Assembly: GCF_028389875.1 (NCBI RefSeq)
Contig: NC_084702.1
Span: 72,203,582-72,267,581, forward strand
Source of the DNA: Rhea pennata
Taxonomy: Eukaryota; Chordata; Aves; Rheiformes; Rheidae
Reading direction: 5' to 3'
Length of the DNA stretch: 64,000 nt
This document shows, piece after piece, positions 39,947 through 50,789 of this stretch (position 1 is its first letter; each line of letters begins with the position of its first letter). Below the pieces are notes generated by a model that saw only the letters and a program-made list of their open reading frames with translations, searched no databases and was not told the origin of the DNA. Position numbers and translations under genes: made by a program.

Positions 39947-42470
39947 CATATCTTGATGTGAACCTTTGGAAGAGCACTGGATCATTTCTGACATTTCTGC
40001 ATGCCCGCACCCAACGTGTATGTTTGGTAGTTGGGTCAGCCATGCTTGTCTGGTTATCTTGCCTGCAGATGCTTTGCAACTGCAAAAACAGGCAGCCAAG
40101 CCTGCTGCTGGACTTCAGAAGGGACTTCAGGAAGCTGTGCTCGCCCACGGACAGGATGGACTGGGCTGCTTCTGGTTTGGCTCTTCAGCTCCTTTCCCAG
40201 AAAGAGGCACCTGCTCTGCTCAGTTATGTATTGGCAGACACGTTTGTGTGAAATCCTGAGCAGAATTCTTTCCTCTCCATACGGACTGTCTTTGGACTGG
40301 CCTGCAAGCTGTACAAAAGAGTGCATGGGGCTTGGGAAGTACAGCACCCAGTATGTGACTGAAAAGAAAGAAGATGCTTTTGAAGAGAGGAAGGATCCAG
40401 CTGGGCACCAGATAGGATGACAAAAAAAAGAAAAACAAGTAGTAACTGGAAAGGTTGCCAAGTGCTGGCTTGGCCTAGGGCAGATCCCAGTTGTCCAAGT
40501 TAATCTGTCTCAGTGCAGTGCTGATACCAGCAGAGAGCAAAGTTCACTTTCAGATACACACACCACAGCCAGAATACTATTGCAGAGTCTGCTGGACTAT
40601 TAGAGCACAGAAATGCGATCAGGTGTCCCTTTCTGCTGTTGGTACATGGTACATTCGTTGTAACCTCAGGCAGGTCACATCCCTGCTCCATGTCCATGCC
40701 TTTCTGCAGCATGAGGGAGAAACCTGCCTTCCCAGGATGCTAGCACCACCCTGCATGGATGTTGCCAAGTGTGTGGCAGGTGCCACTGATAAGATAGCTC
40801 TGCAAGCAAGATGCAAAAAGGATCCTGTAAAAGTGTTACAGATATTTTCAAAGTACTACAAAGAACAGCAACACAGCTCTCTCTCCCTCTGTTTACTCAC
40901 TTCTGATGTTTCTTGCGTGTGCCGTGAGGCTGCAGAGTGGAGATTAATAGAGAGATTGAACAGCTTTGGGGGCAGATGTTTGGCAAAGATTTGTTGCCCA
41001 GTTATTTGGCAGCTGGCTTTTGCACAGCTGGCTTCCCAGTCTGCATGCTGCCAGAAGGAACATGCAAAGATTTGATGGCCCAATAGCACCATCCCCTGCT
41101 AGCAGAGTTAAGGAACTTAAGAGTGCAAGTGGATTTACAACTGAGATGGTCAGTACTAATGGGAAGGAAGAGAGCATTAAAGGATTCATTTGTGATATTT
41201 CCAGGGCAGTTTCATGCTCTTATTTTTTAACATTAATGTAATGATTTCATAATATAAAAAAGCAGTGTTCCCTGGGCTCTTCTTTTACTTTCCGTTTATC
41301 CTTCAAGCACACCTGGGATATGACTGCTCTTACCTAGAATGAGATAGGCTTTGTCATCTGAATGCTGCTTGGCTCAGCAAGCATGAGCTGTCATGAATTT
41401 ATCCTGTCTTTGACCTTGTCACCCTTTAGAGCTGACTCACCACAGCACCTTTCCTTTTGACTTCTTGTATCTCAAAAGAAACATCTGCATAGATGGCAAA
41501 GTGCACAGCAGAAGTGCAGCTGGATTACCCTACTGGGGCTAACGGGAAGGCATGGGAAGATGTTCATTTTAAGGTGCTTTTCAGCTTCTAGGAGAATGTG
41601 GCATCATTGTCACTTCCTTTCAAGGCTTCCCTGTGCGAAGGATTGCTCCAAACTTTGAACTGCATCTCATCAGACAAAGCTGCCTGTGTTACAGAGCCAC
41701 GCACACCTGAGGCAGAAGGCCCAGCATAAAGGAAGAGTTGGGACCTGGCATCAGCTACAAGAGATTAATGCCAGACTGATAGGGTGCAGAATTCTCACAG
41801 GAGCTTGCACACACATTTTAACTTCCTGTCATGTACAGCTGAGCTGTTGCATTGAGGGAAGCCTCCAGAAAATTACAGCCACATCCCCTCCTTCAGCCCT
41901 GGTGGCAGTGCTAAATGCACAGCAGCTAAATGCAGTCCGGCTGAGCGCTCCTCTGACAGTTTGCTGGGAAGGCAAAGGCCAGGGGCTAATTGAGGTTACC
42001 CAGAGCAGAGCACAGTGGCCCACACAAGCGGTGAGCTCAGGGGTCGCATGGGAAACCACATCTCGGAGCTGCACTGACACTGGCAGCACCACTTGCAGCT
42101 TTCTGCTGCAGCCACGGAGAGCAGCTCTTCCCACTGCTTCCCAGACCCAGCTGCCAGCAGAAACTGGTGATGGGTGCGAGCCCTTCTTTTCCTCAAAAAA
42201 ACTGCTTCGGCAAAAGAAGTCTTTGCCATCGGTGGGAGCATGTCGTGCTAATTACGCCTGATCTGTGAAGCAGCCATTTCCATAGTAACAAGTTGTGATA
42301 TAGGCAAGGAGATTACATCAGGGAGGGGAAAGTACAAAGAAGGCCTCATTAAAATTTGACTGCCTCAAACACCTAACTGAATGCCAGCACAGTAGGTACC
42401 AGGAAAAGAAAAGGCCACAAAAAAGCCATGCTGAGATGAGTCCCAGTACCCAAGGAGATGTTTACTCCTC

Positions 42471-42483
42471 CCCCCCCCCCCCC
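42471..42483 (+). repeat. C13 homopolymer
   Basis: A run of 13 cytosines; length is likely unreliable in the assembly. Confidence 0.95.
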
Positions 42484-44499
42484 AGCAGCGTTTCTCCCCT
42501 AGTTGCCCATTCAGCTGCCCTGAGTGAGTTCACCCAGCAACATGGCTCTCCACGCTAGCTACCCTCTCACGTCTGGGTTGAGTGGCTTCCAGAAGAGCCA
42601 GGACTCCATTTGTTACCCGTCCTCCTCAAACCCACATGATCGAGGAGACACAAAGTTTGTTGAGAGATATAACACAGATCCAGAGAGAAAGTTGGAAAAA
42701 TTAGACAAGCTGTCTTCACAACAGCCATTCTGGTTTCTATCACCTTGCTGTCCTTCCCCAGCTCATAAGAGTTTTCTGCTCAGTTTCCTGCATGGAAAAG
42801 CTGCCAGGGATAGCAGATATGTCCAGCTTGTAGCCACCTCTGTCCAGAGACAAATCAAAGGCAAACATCAGACCAGCAGGAGATTCAACAAACATGATGA
42901 TGGGTTAGCTGCAGAGCAGACCTGGATTTCTCTTCAAACTCCCCAGTGAGCTGGGGACAAGGCTGTGTGGTTGGAGGTTAGCCGGACTAGAATAAAACCT
43001 CTGTCTCTGATCCAGCAAGCCGAGCTGGCCAGCTTCACCTTTCCAGGGTCGATATTGCGGAGCCAAGCTCGGGGATCCAAGGCCTGCCTCTCAGTAGTCC
43101 AGGTGCTGCCTTCGTGGGTCCGAGACCCATGGCGGAAGTGGGGTGGGAGACCTGTCGGCCGCCCCTTGCTGCACAGGGCAACACATTCTAAGGCAAGCAG
43201 AAGCACTGGTAGGGCCGTAGTTCTGCAGCAAGAAAGACTCTTGCCAAGGATGAAGTCTTTGCAGGGGAGAAAATTCAGAAAGACTTTTTTCCCCTTTTTG
43301 CACATTTTTAACCATTTTTACTCCTTCCACTGGGGTTACTGAACCCCCAGTTTAATAAAGAAGGAAATGAATCACCATTAAATAGTTTTCTAAAGGGTTC
43401 TGAAAGCAGGCGCCACTTGCATGCAGAAATCTACGTCTAACATGTTACTTCCAGACCTCCTTTTGCATCCCGTAGATGAGTCACCTTTTGTGCTGTGCGG
43501 GGACTGGGGTGGGAGAATCAGAATGCGTCAAACAGCTACAGCTTTCCAAGCGAACTCAAAAGAAGAATCAGACAACAAAAGGGGGAAAGCAGCAGCAGCA
43601 ACAATAAAAGTATAACTAGTTGTCACAGGTAAACTTTGGTATCTGTGTCCAGTGGTTAGTTCTAGGTCGCAAGCCTTGTTATATTGCACACGTCCTCCTT
43701 TCACGCCTCTTTTTTCAAAGCAGCCGTTGTCTTTTTTTCCCCCATGAACTAATGATGAGCAGCAGAGGCAGTTGTACCAAAACGGCTCTCAGCCCAGTTC
43801 TGCGTCCCCATCTCCCATCCAAACCCAAGCCAGTCCAGACAACTGTTAACCATCATAAGTTGTAATTTTTAGTAACTCCACTTGGATTTCTTTCACAGCT
43901 TCCTCCACAAGTACTCTAGCAGGGAAGTACGGGAGGCTCTTGTATCCCAAGGAGCTTCTTTGCCCCCTGGCAGCACCTAGCAGCCGTGCACCTTACTGGG
44001 AATGTACTGGGTCAATGTTGGTGAGATCTGGCACTGCCCATCTTGCATATGTGGCAGCTGATGGGAATCCACTGGGGGAAGTGGCTACTATCCCTTTTCT
44101 TTTCTTTTTGGAGGGAGAGGAGAACATTTTTTTAGCATTACAATTATTGTCCACTTCCCAGTGGCCAAGTTAGGGGCTGCATTAATATTTGGGGTTGACT
44201 GGCTGCTTGGGCAGGCATGGAGCTTCACACTGACTTTCATGGCTAAATGTATCCAGAGCCTGGATACAGATCGGATTTCTCCCTTACCACAAAGAGCTGG
44301 TTGTGCTTTCAGCAGTGTCACTGGCACCAGTTCACGATTACTGGCAGACAGGTCCAGATCAAATTTGAACTTCCGTTTTGTGTCCTCAGCTTGAAGAAAA
44401 CTAAACCCAAGTAAATGTTTCCAAGGTCTCCTTTCACCATGCGGTATGTGGTGCCCCAGGGGAGAGGATGACAGGAGGCATTTGTGGGTCACTGGAAGC

Positions 44500-45150
44500 G
44501 AGATCCTTTTTGGATATGTTTAATGAAAATGTCTTTTTGGCGGAGAGACCTCCTGACCTTTGCGTAAATCTCAGAGCAGGAGATGTATTTTCAACTGTCC
44601 TTGCATATAGTGAAACATAGCTGAAACAGCCAAATGCAAAGTAGAGTTAAACATAGGATTTGACCTGAATAACCTTTTAATTAGGAAGATAAATTTGTTG
44701 TAGCTTGACCTTAGTCCATGTTAGGAACCTGCTAATCATTTGACATGCGGAGTGCATTAATGCCGCACTTAACTTGGCCATTGGTTTTATTATCTGGTTT
44801 GGGGGTGTTTTTTTTCACTCCTGAAGCATCAATTTGCATCTGGTAAAGGTTTTAATTTTTCTTTCTCATTCAGAACATGTAGCACACTGTTGTACTTCTG
44901 TTCCCGTCCGCGTAGAGTATTGCCTTAAACAGATCAGTTGTGTTGTGGTTTGTTTTGTTTGTATTTTTTTCTACCATCAGTTTTATGCATTAATTTATTT
45001 TAAAAATGTGGGTTTTTTTGAAAAACATGAAACATGTATAATATTTTTTTTAACATTTCCATTGCAGTATTTATCATTGTTACTGGTTGTGTGTAGTGTA
45101 ACAGAACTAATGATATTAAAAAGCATACATATGAAAACCAGCCTGCCAGC
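44500..45150 (+). other. FAM219A: Candidate distal 3' UTR end of FAM219A
   Basis: The block is much more AT-rich than its flanks, with many T runs and an ATTAAA polyadenylation variant at 45115-45120, followed at once by GC-richer ordinary sequence. This is the usual look of a conserved distal 3' UTR end. It is 9 kb from the stop codon, so linkage to FAM219A is inference and needs transcript data. Confidence 0.3.
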
Positions 45151-47819
45151 CTTTGTCATTGGAGCGGACTGAAAGGAGGGATGAGAGGGTACGAACTGTG
45201 GCTTTGCATCTGAGGCCCCAGCAGTCGCTGATACTGAAATCAGGGAATGGAGGAAGGAATGGAGAGAGCTGCAGATCGGACACTGCTCTGGCCATCCCCA
45301 CCCCAGGAGGCGCTGGCAGAGCAGAATCCAGGGAGATGCTTAAACACAAGGTTTTGCACTGATGGCCTTCACTTGGGCCCCCAGCTCCAGCTCGAGGAAG
45401 ACAAGACCTCTCCTGGAGGAGATCCTGGGACCAATGGGGGGCAGAGAGATGGTCTGTCAGTGGGGTGATCGCTGGAGCCCTCTTGGAAAAAGAAGGGCTT
45501 TAGAGACCAGCCCTGCCCTCACATGCGCACTCCCTCTCTGCATGGGGAAATAGCACAGAAGAAAAATCCTTTCCCGGAGACACCCTTGGTTGATGTGTTG
45601 TGTTTGCAGGGGCAGTCATGGTCTGCTGCCTGCCCTTAAGCAACGAAGTAGTAGGTTACATATGCTAAAGCTGGGAGGGGGCTTTCTTATTGTATGGGGA
45701 AGAAATGGTGCTAGATTTGGTCAGTCTTCATGCCGTGGTCAAAAGCAGCCTATCTGTGCCCAGGAAAAGCAACTGGTGTGGACCTGGTCCACAGGGCACA
45801 GTTAAAGCTGCCATGGCTACCCCCAGCATTGGGGAACAAATCCTCTGCAGGACTGTGGGGGCCGGGTGTTGGACTCCATCCTTGCAACTGAGCTGCATCT
45901 TTCCTCCAAAGAGTAACAGAGGCAGCAAGAAGCAATGGATCTATACACCGCCGACAGGTAAAACAACCCGTTCTGCTTTGCAGCCATTTCTAACCCTCAA
46001 AGCCATCGGTACAAGACCTGAGCGCTGATTCTGCAGTCCAATACCTTACTGTTTAACTAAAGCAAGACTGTACTGTGTTAAGCCCTATGTCTGAAGCAGA
46101 GGATGAATTTTAGCAAGGGAACACAGCCAGAAAGCCAGGTTTGAGGCTTCTGCCAGCCCTGGCTGGTTTAAGGGCCTTCTGTAGAAACAAACTGGGAGAT
46201 GTCAGGCCCTTTCAGAGGCCAGCAGCAGCGCTTCATAAGCAGCTTCAGTTGAGGTTCAAGACTGCTGGCAACCCCAGTGCAGGCGACCAGCTCTCCCCGC
46301 AGTGATACAGCCTGGAGGGAGAGGCTAGACTGTGTCTTGGCTGAGCAGCATCAGGGGATCTCTCCCGCTGGGTGCTTTCCTCAAGCAATAACATTTTTAG
46401 GATAAAATTCAGCCTAAACATGTGTTTAAGATCTCATCAATCTGCATTAGTGAGCTTGAGCCACCTTTGCGTGGATTTGTCTGACAGCTGGGGAGAGTAG
46501 CACAGAAAAGGGTCAATACTGCTGCATTTCTCCTTGGCTCTCCTCCCACGCTGTTGCTTTGCTACATTTTCCTTCAGCTCATCCGTGGATGACCTAGGGC
46601 CACCAATGACAAATGAAGGAGCTGGGCAGTGGTCCCAGGACCCCGGAGGGAGCCGCAGCAGTGCCATGGATGTCTCAGTACCCTCCACTTCTGCTTGCTT
46701 TCTAGTTAACTAAAGCAAACCCCTGTGTAAGAGCAAATCACGGGGTCCCTCTGCCACTCTCACGCTGCCCGAAGGGGAAGGTGGCAGTGAGGACTGCTCG
46801 TGCTGGAGAAGTTGCCATGGGGCCACCAAATACGATGGAGAGGCTGCTGCAGCTGGCTGGGGGGTGAAGGCGGGAGAGAGGGGCAGTTCCTGCTCGGACC
46901 CCCTTTCCCGCGCTCCGAGGGGCTGTCTCCGCACTGCCAAGGGCAGGGCGGGTGCGGGCAGTGGGCTGGGAAGGGCTTGCAGGAGGGGATGGGGCTTGCA
47001 GAGAGCCGAGCTTGGGTTGCTGGAGGCCAGCAGGGTGTGAAATCAACAGCAGTTTATTTTCTTCCTTTCGCCTCTGACGGCGCATTAGTCACGTTTGGCT
47101 GGAGGTGTCTGGGTGTCCCGGGTGGGCCGGCACCCCGAGGGAGCTGGCACCCTGGCGGCCCAAGCAAACAAGCAGGGCTTGGCAGCCCATCTCGGGGGCA
47201 GTTTGGCATCTACCTCCTGGAGATGGACGTGGGTCCACCTCAGCCATCCCCCAAAACGTGGCGACAGCTGGTTTGAGCTGCTGAGAGCCCTCATGGGGCC
47301 AGAGCCCAGGAGCAGAACGGGGCTCCGAGACAGCACAGCGTAAGGGTGCCGTTACCGACCCATTACTAACCCAAACCTCAGGAAACACGAAGCATCAGAA
47401 CCCAGGTCTGTGGGGCCAGCTGGGCCCTGGCGTACGTCCGCGAGCGACCTCAGAGCGTGCAGCAGGATCTCGGCTGGGGGGTGACCCATGCCTGCTGCTG
47501 CTCCCCAGCCCGTATGGGTCTAGTGTCTTGACCCCACAGGCAAGCATGGGACTCTGGATCATGCAGCTCACAGAAGAGGGGTTTCCTCTGGGAGACCCCG
47601 GAGTTAACAGACCCCACGTGCACCATGGCTGGTGCCACCACGCTGTGCGGTTGCTGCAGCCGGGGGGCACACTCCCCACAGACCCCATGGCTGACAAGGG
47701 CAGACAAAGCAGAAGTGGCACCGCAGACCCACAGCACGGACATCTCGGCGCTGGGGAGCCCTTCCCCACTACTGGGCGCCTTGTCACCCACCAAGCCGGG
47801 CTGAGCACGAGGTCACCTG

Positions 47820-47920
47820 CTGATGATATTTTCAATTTTGTTTCTAGTTGTACTATACTGTTAGCTTTGTTATGACCTCTTGTCTTTAATAAATTCTCAC
47901 ATTTGACAAACGATGGGCTC
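47820..47920 (+). terminator. Canonical polyadenylation site of unknown transcript
   Basis: A T-rich stretch (ttttcaattttgtttctagttg) is followed by AATAAA at 47888-47893 and a GT-containing downstream stretch (gatgggctcgtgagttc). It is the best-formed plus-strand poly(A) site between FAM219A and SPMIP6, in locally GC-rich DNA, and no coding exon precedes it nearby. Confidence 0.45.
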
Positions 47921-48331
47921 GTGAGTTCACTGCAACTAACCCCAGAACCCAAAAGAAGCCGAGACGCGGCTCTAGCGGCGTGGCGCAGCTCTGGTTCCCA
48001 GCCTTTGGCCACCGTTCGCTTCCTCGCTTTTGCCCTGGCTCTGATTGCACGGCCTGGACGTCCCGATGGGGTTAAGATAGGTGAGACGACCCGGACGCTG
48101 GCAGCGATGCTGCAGGAGATCCAGACCTGGAGCCCTGCCCCGGCGGCAGCGGCACAGCCCGGGATCGGGGACGCCCGCCCGGAGCAGAGCCATCTCCCAC
48201 CAGCGGGGGCCCAAACCGCCTCCCGTCGCGGCCACCCGGAGCGTCCCGCGGGACGGGCGCGGGGCAGGGGGTGACCCGAGTCCCCTCACCCACCCACCCC
48301 ACCCCCGGCTCCCACACTATGACCTCACCGA

Positions 48332-48339
48332 TGACGTAA
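48332..48339 (+). promoter_or_regulatory. SPMIP6: CRE-like site (TGACGTAA) upstream of SPMIP6
   Basis: TGACGTAA lies about 130 bp before the start codon, within gatgacgtaagcg. CREB/CREM factors bind this element and CREM drives many spermatid genes, which would fit a sperm structural gene. The link is inference from motif and position. Confidence 0.5.
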
Positions 48340-48465
48340 GCGCCACCCCCCCAACCCGGGGGGAGCCCCGGCGGGCGACCCCAGCCCCACGCGGCAGCAC
48401 CCTGGGCAGGCGCCGCGCGCCCGGCACCCGCCAGGACTGCGGCGCAGCCGCCACCCCGCGGCACC

Positions 48466-48600
48466 ATGTTCCTCTTTGCCCAAGAGACCAAGATGCCCGT
48501 GAGCACCTACACGGACTCCTACCGGCCGCCCAGCTCCGTGAAAAAGGCTTTCCAGGAGCCTCCGACGCTGCTCTGGAAGGAAAACAAGTTTGTGACCAAG
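48466..48600 (+). CDS. SPMIP6: SPMIP6 coding exon 1
   Basis: The start codon has a good context (gcaccATGt) and opens MFLFAQETKMPVSTYTDSYR, then PPSSVKKAFQEPPTLLWKEN and KFVTK. This aligns with human MFLFSRKTRTPISTYSDSYR, which fixes both frame and start. The exon ends in phase 0 at a consensus donor gtaagt. Confidence 0.95.
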
Positions 48601-49118
48601 GTAAGTGCCCAGGAGCAGGCAGCACCCACAGCTCCTCCCCCCCCCCCACCGCGGGGGGGGGTTCTGCCCTGACCAGCGCGCGCGGCTCGTCCGCCCCCTC
48701 CCACTTGTGCCCCGTTTCGCCTTTCGCGGAGCTCCGGTGCTCCCAGTCTACCTTCCCTCCGGGTTTGGTGCCTCCTCCAAGCTTGGGGCTCCTGGGGCAG
48801 GCGGCTGCTGTGCTGAGCTCCTGCGCATCAGCCCCATCCATCAGTAGGTTTCAGAGTACTCAGAGGCCACGGACACAAAGGAAGGGGAAATTGCGGCAGT
48901 GCCGTGGCTCAGCCCGGGTTTGTTGGGTGGAAGGAGGGTGATGGGGGGGCAGGCCTGGTTGCCCCGGGAGCTGCCCCCGAGGCTGGGCTCCGCTGGGGGG
49001 GGGGCCGCACGGTGCCCTCCCCGGGGCGCCAGCCGTGCTGCTCTTAGGGCAGCTCCAGGCAGCTCCCGGCTCAGAGCTGGGCCGACAGCCAGCTTCACCG
49101 GGGGGGGGCCACCTCCAG
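48601..49118 (+). other. SPMIP6: SPMIP6 intron 1
   Basis: A 518-bp GC-rich intron with a C11 tract (48637-48647) and G9 tract (48653-48661) facing each other five bases apart, plus two more G10 runs. These can fold and often cause assembly gaps or length errors. Confidence 0.85.
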
Positions 49119-49266
49119 GGACTGGCGGTGCCGCGGGTGCCCAGCCCGCCGGGCCCGGGTCAGCAGGAGCAGCTGGTGAAGGCGGCGGTGCGGGAGCTCG
49201 CCTACAGGGACGCCGTCGTCCCCACTGCCTACCAGCCCGAGAAGTACTGGGTGACCAGGCAGGAAG
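49119..49266 (+). CDS. SPMIP6: SPMIP6 coding exon 2
   Basis: The acceptor is acctccag and the donor is gtttgg after the Gln-Glu codons. It begins GLAVPRV (human GLTHTM) and contains EQLVKAAVRELAYRD and AYQPEKYWVTRQE, aligned with human LPEKYWLSQEE. The donor departs from consensus at positions +3 to +6 but keeps the frame into exon 3 (phase 1 out). Confidence 0.85.
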
Positions 49267-49381
49267 GTTTGGCGCCGTCCCCCTCCCCGCCGGGAGGCCC
49301 CGCTCTCCGAGGCCACCTGCTCCCAGTGCCGCTGGGCGCCCGGGTGAGGCGGGATGCCGGAGCAAGGCCTTCGCTTTGCAG

Positions 49382-49497
49382 AGAGCTACAACCCGGTTTT
49401 CATCAACGAGGACAGATTCGTCACCTGGCGGACGGGCCCCTACGACAGCGCCGCCTGGAACAAATACACCAGCTACCTCCCTCGCCTGCCCCCCAAG
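49382..49497 (+). CDS. SPMIP6: SPMIP6 coding exon 3
   Basis: The acceptor is ctttgcag and the donor gtgggg (phase 1 in, phase 0 out). It encodes ESYNPVFINEDRFVTWRTG and PYDSAAWNKYTSYLPRLPPK, matching human DWYNTWRMEPYN and NKYTTYLPRLPK. Confidence 0.93.
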
Positions 49498-49597
49498 GTG
49501 GGGACGTCCGGCGCCCCGGGGCGCGTGCGCCTGCTCCGGCGCCGAGCAGCCCGCCGCCAGCCGGCCCCGGGGCTGCCGCAACCCTCTCGCCTTGCAG

Positions 49598-49673
49598 GAG
49601 GCGAAGCCGGAGGCGCTGGGGCGCAGCGGGCCCGCGCGCTACCCGCCGGAGCCCGAGCAGCCGCCCGGCCGCG
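49598..49673 (+). CDS. SPMIP6: SPMIP6 coding exon 4
   Basis: The acceptor is ccttgcag and the donor gtgagc (phase 0 in, phase 1 out). It encodes EAKPEALGRSGPARYPPEPE and QPPGR. The sequence is poorly conserved, but splice sites and phase support it as coding. Confidence 0.85.
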
Positions 49674-49760
49674 GTGAGCGGTGCCCCCCCAAACCCCCGG
49701 CGTTTGCCCGCTGTCCCGGCCGGCAGCCGCCTACGCTCAGCCTCCCCCCTCCGCTTGCAG

Positions 49761-49963
49761 AGAGGCAGGCGGCGGCGCTCGACGGCCCGTGGGCGCCCCA
49801 GCTGCCCTCGCTGCCGCCCGCCCACGCCGCGGTGCCCACGAGACCCTTCCAGGGCTACTGCAGCCCCTGCTCCGGGCGCCACTACTGCCTGCGCGGGATG
49901 GACTACTACTGCGACGGGGGCCTGGCCGCCAGCCGGCACCTGCAGCCGCTAGCGGAGAGGGCT
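49761..49963 (+). CDS. SPMIP6: SPMIP6 coding exon 5
   Basis: The acceptor is cgcttgcag and the donor gtaagg (phase 1 in, phase 0 out). It carries the most conserved block of the family, PFQGYCSPCSGRHYCLRGMD then YYCDGG, against human PFHGYESACSGRHYCLRGMDYY. A weaker alternative donor, gttggg, lies five bases further at 49969 and would change the downstream frame. Confidence 0.93.
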
Positions 49964-50106
49964 GTAAGGTTGGGAGGGGGGCGGGCCGGGCGCCACCCTC
50001 CTCTTCCTCGGTGCCCCCGGGAGGGCCGCGGCGCCGCTCAAGGCAACCGCCCGCGGCGTAACGCACCGGCGCCACTAACGCTGCCCCCTCCGTCCGCCTC
50101 TTGCAG

Positions 50107-50196
50107 GAATATCCCGTGCTGCAAGTCGAGCCGCGGAGCACCGTGCTGTGCGCTTTCGTGCGACCCGCTGCCATCCTGCCTGTATACGAGCCCTAA
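50107..50196 (+). CDS. SPMIP6: SPMIP6 coding exon 6 with stop
   Basis: The acceptor is cctcttgcag. It encodes EYPVLQVEPRSTVLCAFVRP and AAILPVYEP and ends in TAA, matching the human end at the same residue. The TAA is followed immediately by gtacgc, a possible splice donor, so the stop would be the last codon of a spliced exon. Confidence 0.9.
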   Translation, partial: EYPVLQVEPRSTVLCAFVRPAAILPVYEP

Positions 50197-50642
50197 GTAC
50201 GCGCCGGGGCGGCCGGGGCGCGGGGGAGGCTCCCTAGCCCCGGCCAGCGCCGGCGGCTCGGCCGCAGCGCCAACCCCGCGCGGTCCCACCGGCTTTACGG
50301 TCGCGAGACCGGGAACTAAAAGCAGAAGGTGACAAGGGACGGGGAGTGCCAGGCTCCCCACCGCGGGCCCACGCACTTCCCACCATCGTCTCTGCTTCGA
50401 ATTGCACCTGTCCAGCTCCGGGAATCCCGCTTTTAGGAGAACGAGCGGGCAGGGAAGGGCACGCGTTCCCAGAGACCTGCTAGGTGACATCGCAGCGCTG
50501 GGGACGCCAAGCTCCAGGCCACCTGCCCGGGCCCTGCCTGGCCCTGGGTGCCGGCAGCCAGGAACAGACTTTCCGCTCTCCTTCCTCACTGCGGTTTCTT
50601 GCTTTGTGCAGCTGAAAACACCGTATTTATCTCCTCTCCTAG

Positions 50643-50748
50643 GTGGGACACGAGCCACTTCGGGAGGGCTGGAGGAGTCCAGAGGGGCAGCTACACCATC
50701 CATCCCGAGTTTGTGTCCGAGTCCTGCTCGGCTCCGCTGTGCTGCTGA
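50643..50748 (+). other. SPMIP6: Possible extra terminal exon of SPMIP6
   Basis: After a pyrimidine tract and acceptor (atctcctctcctag) an open frame reads WDTSHFGRAGGVQRGSYTIH, then PEFVSESCSAPLCC and TGA; ATTAAA follows at 50768-50773. The tyrosine/glycine/arginine-rich text resembles tail motifs of microtubule inner proteins more than random GC-rich translation. In the main splice form it would be 3' UTR because exon 6 already ends in TAA; it could also be an alternative C terminus reached from another donor. Transcript evidence is required. Confidence 0.4.
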
Positions 50749-50767
50749 AGAGCAGAGACCAGCTTCC

Positions 50768-50773
50768 ATTAAA
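50768..50773 (+). terminator. SPMIP6: ATTAAA polyadenylation signal, probable SPMIP6 3' end
   Basis: This is the first plus-strand poly(A) hexamer variant after the SPMIP6 stop, 20 bases past the TGA of the exon-like unit. The downstream region lacks an obvious GT-rich element. Confidence 0.4.
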
Positions 50774-50789
50774 ACTGCTTAGGGCAACC

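Larger units (their letters stand above)
35924..48330 (+). other. FAM219A 3' UTR and intergenic DNA
   Basis: The 3' end of the transcript cannot be fixed from sequence. Canonical AATAAA hexamers after the stop lie at 42991, 43354, 43603 and 47888, with an ATTAAA at 45115 closing an AT-rich block (44.5-45.15 kb) that looks like distal 3' UTR. A 22-bp palindrome lies at 39925-39946 and a C13 run at 42471-42483. GC content rises from about 46.7 kb toward the SPMIP6 CpG island. ORFs of 190-205 codons here (40491-41075, 41686-42261, 47395-48012 minus) have no recognisable family and are treated as chance. Confidence 0.6.
48466..50196 (+). other. SPMIP6: SPMIP6 gene body (six coding exons)
   Basis: Six exons of 135, 148, 116, 76, 203 and 90 nt join to 255 codons plus stop, close to the 262 residues of human SPMIP6 (C9orf24, SMRP1/CBE1). 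Shared landmarks are MFLF at the start, ayqPEKYW, WNKYTSYLPRLPPK, GRHYCLRGMDYY and a C terminus VLCAFVRPAAILPVYEP (human ends AVILPISEP). The family is a sperm microtubule inner protein bound inside axonemal doublets and associated with the spermatid manchette; it is also found in ciliated epithelium. The protein is soluble, proline- and arginine-rich, with no membrane segment. Introns 2-5 are only 87-143 bp. The middle (exon 4) is the most diverged part. An exon-like unit downstream (50643-50748) may give a longer C terminus. Confidence 0.92.
47930..50300 (+). promoter_or_regulatory. SPMIP6: CpG island covering SPMIP6
   Basis: Dense CpG and GC content begins about 0.5 kb before the SPMIP6 start codon and covers the whole gene. 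No TATA box is seen. The island is consistent with a broad CpG promoter; exact transcription start is not visible. Confidence 0.6.

Noticed and set aside
40491..41075. 194-codon plus-strand ORF
   Set aside because: No family resemblance, no CpG promoter, no splice or poly(A) support; overlapping ORFs of similar length occur on both strands.
41686..42261. 191-codon plus-strand ORF
   Set aside because: Same reasons; no domain or conserved motif is visible.
42960..43150. LTR-like text (AATAAA followed by acctctgtctctgatcc)
   Set aside because: It recalls the R-U5 part of endogenous retroviral LTRs, but no TG...CA ends, primer binding site, duplicate LTR or internal region is visible.
46811..46824. 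RFX X-box-like half site gttgccatgg upstream of SPMIP6
   Set aside because: Only one half of the motif matches and it is 1.6 kb from the start codon.
48899..50332. 477-codon plus-strand ORF
   Set aside because: It reads through SPMIP6 introns and is in the gene's frame only inside exon 5. GC-rich DNA lacks stops, and the spliced SPMIP6 model explains the conserved parts.
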